Source: an uncultured Gammaproteobacteria bacterium
GTDB taxonomy: Bacteria; Pseudomonadota; Gammaproteobacteria; GCA-001735895
Length of the DNA: 10,217 bases
Assembly (NCBI GenBank): GCA_937980285.1
Contig: CALJQI010000414.1
Location: forward strand, 1-10,217
Direction of reading: 5' to 3'
Part shown: in pieces, positions 1 through 5,674 of the stretch
How positions within the stretch are numbered: position 1 is the stretch's first letter
How the letters are laid out: each line of letters opens with the position of its first letter
Notes under the pieces: model-generated
What the model saw: the letters and a program-made list of their open reading frames with translations, nothing else
Database searches by the model: none
What the model was told of the DNA's origin: nothing
Translations under genes and position numbers: made by a program

Positions 1-1076
1 TGATTGATGATCTCGATCATGCGCTCGTCGGCCTCGGATAACTCGTCATTCTCGTTCAGCAGCTCGGCTGCGTACGAGATGGCGCCCAGCGGATTGCGGA
101 TCTCGTGGGCAATGCTGGCGGTCAGGTGCCCGAGAGAAGCCAGCTTGGCCTGCTGCATGCGGTCGCGAATTGAGGATACGTCGTTGAGGAAGATCATCGT
201 GTTGGGCTGCCCTTCGCTTTGCAGCTCGCGGAAACTGATCTGAATATTATCGATGCCGGTTTCGGCGGCGCTGGTATCGCCGGCATTGTTGCGCCAGGCT
301 TCCAGCGAGGCAAGGATCTTGGGGCAGTCCTTTTGCAGAGAGATCGACTTGATATTGGCAAGGTGCAGCATATCGAGAGCGGCCTGGTTGATATGACGAA
401 TCTGGTCGTTACGGCTAAGCACGATGACCCCGGCCTGCAGATTTTCGATAATCTCCTGGTTTAGCGCCGACAGTAACGCCACGTCGCGTTCGCGTTGCTG
501 AATCAACTGTTCACTGCTGCGCACCCGTGTCATCAGGTTATGGGTGATGATGGCGGTTGCGATCAGGCTGGCGCCGAGGATGCCGACCTGGGTCGAGGTG
601 CCGCTGTATGCGGGAATATTGCTTATCGAGTAGATGTGCTCGGCCAACAAGCCCAGCGACGCCAACGAGGCAAATAAAGTGGACAGCGCCTGCTCGGTTA
701 GTAATCCCGAAACCGCCACCGATATGATCAGCAGCATGCCGAGCCCGCTGGAGATGCCGCCACAGGCGTGCATCAGCAGGATGATGATGATCGTGTCACC
801 GTAGATTTGCAGCGTGACCTGGCTTCGAAAACCGCGGCGTTCGATCCAGGCGGCGACAATCCAGATCAACGCAAGTAGCAGAAAAGCGAAACTGACCCAG
901 GAATAGAGCGAGTGATGCACGATGGTCAGCAGCGGTGACGGGCTGACGAAGCTCTGTGCGAAAAAAATTGACGCTAGCCCGAGTCGATAGACATTGAGCA
1001 GGCGCACCGAGGTCCAATTGGTGGATCTCGGTCGATATCCGCTCTCGAACGGGCTAGTGCTGGTCAAGGTCTGCAT
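1..1076 (-). CDS. pilS: PilS-type sensor histidine kinase, N-terminal part (runs off the left edge)
   Basis: This is the sensor kinase expected to phosphorylate the sigma54 activator PilR and so control pilin genes. The minus-strand frame is open for 358 codons from the ATG at 1076 to the window edge. Residues about 30-180 hold several hydrophobic segments, consistent with the six-helix membrane sensor of PilS. A PAS-like region follows at about 200-300, including NLQAGVIVLSRND. The HisKA H-box starts near 310, with IAHEIRNPLGAIS and the phosphoacceptor His324. The ATPase domain lies outside the window; family members are about 500-550 residues. The ATG overlaps the end of the upstream PP0621-like gene by 23 nt, so the two are probably co-transcribed and coupled. 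AGGA lies unusually close to this ATG, so the exact start is uncertain. The kinase family is clear. The PilS assignment rests on the membrane domain, the H-box sequence and the PP0621 neighbour. Confidence 0.88.
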   Translation of the reverse strand, partial: MQTLTSTSPFESGYRPRSTNWTSVRLLNVYRLGLASIFFAQSFVSPSPLLTIVHHSLYSWVSFAFLLLALIWIVAAWIERRGFRSQVTLQIYGDTIIIILLMHACGGISSGLGMLLIISVAVSGLLTEQALSTLFASLASLGLLAEHIYSISNIPAYSGTSTQVGILGASLIATAIITHNLMTRVRSSEQLIQQRERDVALLSALNQEIIENLQAGVIVLSRNDQIRHINQAALDMLHLANIKSISLQKDCPKILASLEAWRNNAGDTSAAETGIDNIQISFRELQSEGQPNTMIFLNDVSSIRDRMQQAKLASLGHLTASIAHEIRNPLGAISYAAELLNENDELSEADERMIEIIN

Positions 1077-1281
1077 GTTCCTGGCAGCAATAGGGCTCCT
1101 GGTTGACGGAAACCACCGATGACTCGGGCACGTGCACGCCGCAATACCTGCATTGGCGCATATTTTCCGAACGGCCCGATTCCAGCTGCTCGGGATCAGG
1201 GTCGGCGCTGAACAGCCGCTTCAGCAGCCACATCAGAATGACGATGATTGCCAGTAAAATAATCAGGCGTATTAAAAACAT
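1054..1281 (-). CDS. PP0621-family small membrane-anchored protein with Cys-rich C-terminus
   Basis: This 75-residue protein has one N-terminal membrane helix (about residues 2-20, FLIRLIILLAIIVILMWLL), a short charged linker, and a putative metal-binding module: CRYC at 44-47 and YCCQEH at 64-69. The layout matches the PP0621 family, which often sits upstream of pilS in gammaproteobacteria; its function is unknown. The ATG at 1281 is chosen because it places the hydrophobic helix at the very N-terminus. A longer frame reaches 1374, but the extra residues look non-coding and cover the likely promoter. No good Shine-Dalgarno precedes the ATG. The gene overlaps pilS by 23 nt and is probably the first gene of that operon. 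The Cys/His spacing suggests zinc binding, which is inference. Confidence 0.8.
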   Translation of the reverse strand: MFLIRLIILLAIIVILMWLLKRLFSADPDPEQLESGRSENMRQCRYCGVHVPESSVVSVNQEPYCCQEHADLDQH

Positions 1282-1327
1282 GGGCGCTGGTGTGGTTGAG
1301 ATCTCAGGATGACGGATAAGTCTGTAG

Positions 1328-1367
1328 ATTATAGCGATAATAGAACAAACCGCGCGTAATGTTGCAA
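1328..1367 (-). promoter_or_regulatory. Candidate promoter for the PP0621-pilS operon
   Basis: On the minus strand there is a perfect TATAAT at 1333-1328, which would give a leader of about 40 nt before the ATG at 1281. It has no convincing -35 at 16-18 bp. Slightly upstream, TTGCAA (1367-1362) pairs with TATTAT (1342-1337) at a long 19-bp spacing. Either could serve; the call is weak. Confidence 0.28.
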
Positions 1368-1492
1368 CTGGCAAACACCAAAACAGGCCCTGGTTGTCGC
1401 ATGCCTTCGGTTGAAAATGGTATCCGGGTGGTGCGGATAATTGCCCTCGATCAGGTTAATATCACGCCATTTAAAAAAAATCGCCTGGTGAC

Positions 1493-1528
1493 TTGCTGAA
1501 CCGAAAAAACGCCCCTATACTGCCCGCC
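1493..1528 (+). promoter_or_regulatory. Sigma70 promoter of dksA with GC-rich discriminator
   Basis: A -35 TTGCTG (1493-1498) and a -10 TATACT (1516-1521) are separated by exactly 17 bp. The next seven bases, GCCCGCC (1522-1528), are all G or C, so transcription should begin near 1528, about 35 nt before the ATG at 1564. GC-rich discriminators are typical of promoters repressed by ppGpp and DksA, and E. coli dksA is known to be autoregulated. Negative autoregulation here is an inference from the sequence. Confidence 0.65.
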
Positions 1529-1563
1529 TTTTATTGTTATGGTCATCAGTGGAGAGCGAATCA

Positions 1564-1980
1564 ATGACAATAGAATTACCCGAGGGATACAAGCCATCCC
1601 CGAAAGAAGAATACATGTCACCCATGCATCTCGAGTACTTTCGTCAGAAGTTACTGAGCTGGCGTGCCGAACTGTTGCAGGAATCTGAAAACACGATTTC
1701 GCACCTGAAAGAGGAAAACTGGCAGGAACCCGATATCAATGACCGGGCCTCGCTGGAAACCGATGCCGCGCTCGAATTGCGTACCCGTGACCGCTATCGC
1801 AAGCTGGTCAACAAGATCGATTCAGCGCTGTCGAGAGTCGCCGACGGTACCTATGGTTACTGCGACGATACCGGCGAGGAAATCGGCCTGTTTCGTCTGG
1901 AAGCGCGTCCGATAGCTACGCTGACGGTGGAAGCCCAGGAAAAACACGAGCGCCTGGAGAAGCAACGGCGCGACGACTGA
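1564..1980 (+). CDS. dksA: DksA family RNA polymerase-binding transcription factor (single-Cys type)
   Basis: DksA enters the secondary channel of RNA polymerase and acts with ppGpp to retune transcription on starvation. The product has 138 residues. The N-terminal part (EEYMSPMHLEYFRQKL) matches DksA. The coiled-coil tip motif DxxDxA is present as D57, D60 and A62. The C-terminal globular part reads YGYCDDTGEEIG then RLEARPIATLTVEA. Of the four zinc-ligand positions (C-x2-C-x17-C-x2-C) only Cys100 remains; the others are Thr103, Thr121 and Ala124. From memory this is the pattern of zinc-independent Pseudomonas DksA2, and single-Cys DksA proteins are also common in alphaproteobacteria. The ATG at 1564 is chosen because GGAG (1551-1554) precedes it at good spacing; a TTG 30 nt upstream would lie almost on the transcription start. 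It is flanked by its own promoter and terminator, so it is probably monocistronic. Confidence 0.93.
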   Translation: MTIELPEGYKPSPKEEYMSPMHLEYFRQKLLSWRAELLQESENTISHLKEENWQEPDINDRASLETDAALELRTRDRYRKLVNKIDSALSRVADGTYGYCDDTGEEIGLFRLEARPIATLTVEAQEKHERLEKQRRDD

Positions 1981-2002
1981 GGCAAGCCTGCGTTAATTGT
2001 TG

Positions 2003-2033
2003 AAACGGCCTGTTTATCAGGCCGTTTTTGTTT
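2003..2033 (+). terminator. Rho-independent terminator of dksA, overlapping the end of the nucleotidase gene
   Basis: AAACGGCCTG (2003-2012) and CAGGCCGTTT (2018-2027) form a perfect 10-bp stem around a 5-nt loop, with a T-rich run continuing to 2033. It lies 22 nt after the dksA stop. The right arm contains the stop codon (2017-2019) and last codons of the convergent 5'-nucleotidase gene. The hairpin may also terminate that transcript, although the T tract on that strand is poor. Confidence 0.85.
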
Positions 2034-2943
2034 CGTCGTCCAGATGGGGCACTCGTGCTGTCGGCACCACCCGCGCGGCGCCTTCGCAGTGCTGGTGCTG
2101 ATCGTCGAAGAAAATATGCGGCGAAAAAGATTCCAGGATTTTATGCTTGGGAACGCCGCCGAGGAAAAAGGTTTCGTCGATACGGACATTCCAGGTGCGC
2201 AGCGTACGGATAACCCTTTCGTGGGCGGGACTGTTGCGCGCGGTTACCAGAGCGGTTCGCAGCGGCGGTTCGTTCTGGCTGGTGTTGCTATCCAGGTCAA
2301 ACTGCAGAAACGACAGGGTTTTCAGCAGCTTGGCGAACGGGCCCTCGGGTAGCGGCTGCTGGGCATTTTCCTTTTCATGTTCGATGAACGCTTCCAGCCC
2401 CTGCTGCTGGTAAATCATTTCCGACTCCTTGGAAAACAGCACCGCGTCGCCGTCGAAAGCGATTCTGATCTGTTGCAGCGGATCCGCGCGGTTTTGGCTG
2501 GGCCCGTCGTAGATCAGGCCCGCCGCGACGTCCGAATCGACGGCGGCCTGAACGTCTTCCTCGGTGGCCGACAGGAACAGGTCGACCTCGAAGGCGTTGA
2601 GGTACTTGGCAACCGGTTCGCCGCCGGTGAAGGCCGCGCGCGTGATGTCGAGGCTGTAATGGTCGATTGAATTAGATATGCGCAGGCTGGTATCCGCCGA
2701 GTTGCGAGAAATAATCACGACTTCGGTGCGACGCACCCCGGCTTCGATATCGTTGATCCTGAGAATGGCTTCGATCAGCGCATAGCCGGTGCCGGGTTTG
2801 AGTACGTCGTTTTCGTGTTCCAGCTGGTAGCGGCAATAGGCTTCCAGGCCCTCGTTCTCGTAGATTTCGTTTTCCAGGCTGAGGTCGAACAGCGCGCGCG
2901 AGGATACGCCGATAACGAGATAATTGCTCAGGTCGTAAGCCAT
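2017..2943 (-). CDS. Cytosolic 5'-nucleotidase (PF06189, cN-I-like)
   Basis: This predicted enzyme hydrolyses nucleoside 5'-monophosphates to nucleosides and phosphate in the cytoplasm. It has 308 residues, the usual length for bacterial members. Family blocks include VIGVSSRALFDL (10-21), GLEAYCRYQLEHEN (32-45), NSIDHYSLDITRAAFTGG (91-108), the HAD-like nucleophile motif AFDGDAVLF (162-170; Asp164 and Asp166), LVTARNSPAHERVIRTLRTW (232-251), PKHK (265-268, candidate motif III lysine) and HIFFDDQ (276-282, acidic motif IV). All expected HAD residues are present, so it should be active. Its ATG overlaps the argA stop codon as TGATG, with only a weak AAGAAG upstream, so its translation probably depends on argA. 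The link to arginine synthesis is unknown. Preferred substrate (AMP, IMP or deoxynucleotides) cannot be read from sequence. Confidence 0.9.
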   Translation of the reverse strand: MAYDLSNYLVIGVSSRALFDLSLENEIYENEGLEAYCRYQLEHENDVLKPGTGYALIEAILRINDIEAGVRRTEVVIISRNSADTSLRISNSIDHYSLDITRAAFTGGEPVAKYLNAFEVDLFLSATEEDVQAAVDSDVAAGLIYDGPSQNRADPLQQIRIAFDGDAVLFSKESEMIYQQQGLEAFIEHEKENAQQPLPEGPFAKLLKTLSFLQFDLDSNTSQNEPPLRTALVTARNSPAHERVIRTLRTWNVRIDETFFLGGVPKHKILESFSPHIFFDDQHQHCEGAARVVPTARVPHLDDETKTA

Positions 2944-4244
2944 CAGATCTTCTTTGTCAGAATTTTGGAGCCGCGCTCTGGATTATAGCTCTTCTGTTTC
3001 ATCGCCGGCAGGGGAAAATCCCGGTTTTCGCTGAAACCATGTTCGATAAACCAGTGCGAGGTGCGTGTGGTCAGGGTATAGAGTTGCGAGATACCGTCAT
3101 TTGACGCCTGTAACTCCGCCGCCTGCAGCAGCTGGTTACCGAGCCCTGCGCGCTGGTAATCTTCGTGCACCGCAAGACAGGCAAGCTCGGCGAGTTTTTC
3201 GGCACTGTCGGGGATGCAGGCGATGCACGCGATGATCATGCCATCTTTTTCGATCACCTGGAAATGCCGGATTTCAAGCTCCATTTGCTCGCGTGACCTG
3301 ACCACCAGCACGCCGCTGGCTTCAAGCGGTTCGATCAGGCTGAGGATACCGCCTATATCGTCGATATTGGCGGTGCGGCTGCCCTCGTAGAAAAGGTTGG
3401 TCACCATGATGCCGTAGCCGTCGCGGGTAAACAGTTCCAGCAGCAGTCCGCCGTCGACCTGCTGATCTATAATATGTACCCGTTTGACCTGCGCCTGGAT
3501 GGCCAGGATGGCCTGTTGCAGCAGGCTCTTCAAATCATCGGGTGTGCTCTCGCTTGCCAGAAATTGTTCGCACTGGCTGGTGGATAGCGTGCTGGCCAGG
3601 CTGTCTGAATCGGCTCTTTCCTGCTGTATGAAAATGAGCTTGTCGGCCCTGAGCGCACGCGCGACTTCACAGGCCAGCTCTTCGGTCGGCAGATTGAACA
3701 CCTCTCCGGTGCGCGAGTAACCGAGGTTCGATAGCAGCACGATATGGTTGAGCGAGAGCAGTGCCTTGATCTGCTCGTGCTTGATCGCGCGCACCTTGCC
3801 AGAATGCTGCATGTCGATTCCGTCGATTACGCCCAGCGGCATGCCGATTACAAAGTTACCGCCGATCATGGAAATTTCCGACCCGGACATGGGCGTGTTC
3901 GGCAAACCCATCGACAGTTGCGATTCAAAATAGGTTTTTACCTCGTTGATGGCCTGCACCACGTAGGGCAGCGTTTCGGCATCGGTAATTCTGATATTGT
4001 GATGAAACCTCGATTGCAGCTGATTATCGGCCAGGTGTTTGTCGATGCTGCTGCGGCTGCCGTGCAGGATAACCAGCTTGATGCCAAGATGGTTCAGCAG
4101 GGCGATATCATGTACCAGGCCGATAAATCGGTCTGAATAAATGACTTCGTCCGAAACCATGATGACGATGGTTTTTTTACGATGCGCCTTGATATAGGGC
4201 GCAGCGGCGCGAAACCACTGCACGTAATCCTGCGTGTTGCTCAT
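2943..4244 (-). CDS. argA: Amino-acid N-acetyltransferase (N-acetylglutamate synthase)
   Basis: ArgA transfers acetyl from acetyl-CoA to glutamate, the committed first step of arginine synthesis, and is normally the arginine feedback point. The 433 residues match the two-domain E. coli-type enzyme (443 residues). An amino-acid-kinase-like domain spans about 15-285, with HNIRITDAETL (82-92), GNFVIGMPLGVIDGID (129-144) and LFTRDGYGIMV (271-281). A GNAT acetyltransferase domain spans about 290-433, with IDDIGGILSLIEPLE (294-308), the acetyl-CoA loop LAVHEDYQRAGLGNQLL (357-373) and LTTRTSHWFIEHGF (391-404). The phosphate-loop GGE of kinase relatives is SDE (31-33), in keeping with a non-catalytic kinase fold. 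The start has only a weak GCGGA ribosome site. The stop overlaps the nucleotidase ATG. It lies divergent to the GGDEF gene and is not in one transcript with argD-argF. I found no clear ARG box. Confidence 0.95.
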   Translation of the reverse strand: MSNTQDYVQWFRAAAPYIKAHRKKTIVIMVSDEVIYSDRFIGLVHDIALLNHLGIKLVILHGSRSSIDKHLADNQLQSRFHHNIRITDAETLPYVVQAINEVKTYFESQLSMGLPNTPMSGSEISMIGGNFVIGMPLGVIDGIDMQHSGKVRAIKHEQIKALLSLNHIVLLSNLGYSRTGEVFNLPTEELACEVARALRADKLIFIQQERADSDSLASTLSTSQCEQFLASESTPDDLKSLLQQAILAIQAQVKRVHIIDQQVDGGLLLELFTRDGYGIMVTNLFYEGSRTANIDDIGGILSLIEPLEASGVLVVRSREQMELEIRHFQVIEKDGMIIACIACIPDSAEKLAELACLAVHEDYQRAGLGNQLLQAAELQASNDGISQLYTLTTRTSHWFIEHGFSENRDFPLPAMKQKSYNPERGSKILTKKI

Positions 4245-4298
4245 GTTTGTCGATATCCGCTAAACTCGGGCCAAACTATATTACATTCGCTGTAGCTA

Positions 4299-4328
4299 AG
4301 GAATCTCTGCAAAAGGCGGAGCTTTCCT
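4299..4328. repeat. Inverted repeat (hairpin) in the argA/GGDEF divergent region
   Basis: AGGAA (4299-4303) pairs with TTCCT (4324-4328), and CTCTGC (4305-4310) pairs with GCGGAG (4316-4321, one G-T pair) around a 5-nt loop, giving 11 pairs with a small internal loop. It has no T tract. It sits about 55 nt upstream of argA and 110 nt upstream of the possible GGDEF leader ATG. It could be an operator or RNA leader structure. Apart from this I see no known riboswitch, ARG box or strong promoter between 4245 and 4435. Confidence 0.4.
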
Positions 4329-4435
4329 CGGCGCGGGAATGTGCCATCATTTCCGGATCGAGCAAGCGATTGGAAATGAAGAAAAACGCAAAATCACATT
4401 TGAGTTTTTCATGCTCTGCCGGGTCAGGATGATTC

Positions 4436-4603
4436 ATGCAGGGCTTGCCTTAACGTAGACCACAAAGGGCATTCGAGATCAACAACCAAGATCAGCCAGT
4501 CAACAGCCATCAACAGCAACAACAGCAACTTGTTGCCTTTCTTTACCAGCGTTTTCGCGTTGGTATCTTCATCACCCTGTTCATTTCCCTGCTGGCCGCA
4601 TCG
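4436..4603 (+). other. 5' extension of the GGDEF reading frame with a five-codon ORF and no standard start
   Basis: ATG at 4436, preceded by AGGA (4426-4429) at ideal spacing, begins a five-codon ORF (MQGLP) ending in TAA (4451-4453), in the same frame as the GGDEF gene. From 4454 the frame stays open into the downstream ATG at 4604 but contains no ATG, GTG or TTG. It encodes a polar Gln-rich stretch (six consecutive Gln, about 4511-4528; CAACAG repeated at 4501, 4511 and 4520) and then most of a membrane helix (FRVGIFITLFISLLAAS). The protein therefore very likely starts upstream of 4604. Options are a rare ATC start at 4478 (AAAGGG at 4464-4469), a nonsense change in a gene starting at 4436, or a sequence error. 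Confidence 0.6.
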
Positions 4604-5674
4604 ATGGCTTATGTCGAACTGGCTATCCAGGGTCGAGAGCGATGGATCGCCGCATGGTTTATGCTGCTATGCCTGGTCATGTTTCTGCGCTGGCGCGTTT
4701 TACAGCGGTTTCTGAAGCTTCAGAACAGGGCTTTTTTCCCCTACCGGCTTTGGCATAGTCGATTTTTCATCGGTGTCGTTGCCACCGGCCTGATACTCGG
4801 CGGCGGCGCCGCGCTGCTAATGCCTTACATCACCATTAACGTGCAAATCGTTTTGCATTCGATGTTGTTGACCATGTGTGCGGGGGCGATCGCCTACCTG
4901 TCTACGTCGTTTCAAATCTATATCGCATACATGCTGACGATCATGTTGCCGGTGACGATCTGGTTGTTCCTGCAAAATAATTCGGTCAGTTACGTTCTCG
5001 GCTGTTTGTATCTGTTTTTCATGATCGCCGGCTGGGTCAGCGTCAAGCGCATGAACCAGTTGGTGCGCAACGCGCTGTATTATCGTTACGACAACGAGGC
5101 CCTGATCGAGGATTTGCAGCGGCTGCTGGAATCGGTTTCGCAAAGCAACAAGGCGCTTGAAAAAATCTCGACCACGGACGAGTTGACGGGGATATCGAAC
5201 TACCGTGCTTTTCGTGTGCAACTGGAAGAAACCTGGCGTCAGTTCCAGGGTAATAATGTGCAGGTTTCGCTGATAAAACTGAACGTCGATTATTTCCACG
5301 AGTTCAACAGCCATTACGGTCAGGAGACCGCCGATCGTTATCTGCGGCAGATAGCCGGCATGTTAAACCAGCAGCTTTCGCATCAAAGCCAGATGGTAGC
5401 CAGGCTGCATGGCGCGGAGTTTGCCCTTTTATTGCCCGGCGTGAGCTGTGAAAACGCGCGCCAGGTTGCGCACAACATCATGCACGAACTGGCACAGCAA
5501 AAAATAGAACACGCCAAATCCCCCGCGGGGCCTTATCTGAGTCTGAGTGTCGGCTTGGGCAGCCAGGTCGTATCGCCGGGTAGCTCGTCGCGCGAGCTGC
5601 TGGTCAGGGTCGATACCGCGCTCAAACTTGCCTCGGAGCGCGGTCGCAACCGGCTCGAAGTGCTCGAAGGCTAG
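4604..5674 (+). CDS. Multi-pass membrane protein with degenerate (probably catalytically dead) GGDEF domain
   Basis: From the first in-frame ATG the product is 356 residues, but that ATG falls inside a membrane helix, so the true N-terminus is probably upstream (up to 398 residues from 4478). About five further hydrophobic segments occupy residues 14-145, then a coiled-coil-like linker (160-188) and a GGDEF domain (188-354: DELTGISNYRAF, SLSVGLG, SERGRNRLEV). The signature is HGAEF (269-273), not GG[D/E]EF. Compared with PleD, the metal ligands map to Asn227 (normally Asp) and Ala271 (normally Asp/Glu), while guanine-contacting Asn235 and Asp244 are retained. The RxxD inhibitory site is absent (HQSQ, 260-263). 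Diguanylate cyclase activity is unlikely; GTP or c-di-GMP sensing is possible but inferred. The membrane domain is not one I recognise. The gene is divergent from argA and convergent with argF, sharing CTAG at their stops. Confidence 0.85.
   Translation: MAYVELAIQGRERWIAAWFMLLCLVMFLRWRVLQRFLKLQNRAFFPYRLWHSRFFIGVVATGLILGGGAALLMPYITINVQIVLHSMLLTMCAGAIAYLSTSFQIYIAYMLTIMLPVTIWLFLQNNSVSYVLGCLYLFFMIAGWVSVKRMNQLVRNALYYRYDNEALIEDLQRLLESVSQSNKALEKISTTDELTGISNYRAFRVQLEETWRQFQGNNVQVSLIKLNVDYFHEFNSHYGQETADRYLRQIAGMLNQQLSHQSQMVARLHGAEFALLLPGVSCENARQVAHNIMHELAQQKIEHAKSPAGPYLSLSVGLGSQVVSPGSSSRELLVRVDTALKLASERGRNRLEVLEG

Noticed and set aside
1362..1380. Possible sigma54 (-24/-12) promoter before the PP0621-pilS operon.
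   Set aside because: The GG and GC elements are 12 nt apart instead of the required 10.
1411..1441. Second plus-strand promoter for dksA (TTGAAA with GATAAT).
   Set aside because: The spacing is 19 bp, and the promoter at 1493-1521 is much better and closer.
4245..4300. ARG boxes or a c-di-GMP riboswitch upstream of argA or the GGDEF gene.
   Set aside because: I found no pair of TGAAT/ATTCA-like half sites with correct spacing and no riboswitch core; only weak TATAGT/TAATAT elements without a -35.
4247..4432. 61-codon plus-strand frame upstream of the GGDEF gene, including an ATG at 4376.
   Set aside because: It has a TTG start at the argA 5' end, no convincing ribosome site and no recognisable composition or motif. 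The in-frame ATG gives only 18 residues.
4499..4532. CAACAG-rich stretch as a CRISPR or mobile-element repeat.
   Set aside because: It is a short codon repeat encoding polyglutamine in the GGDEF frame; there are no spacers or longer units.
4817..5314. 165-codon minus-strand frame.
   Set aside because: Antisense to the GGDEF gene; His/Arg/Gln-rich shadow with no domain.
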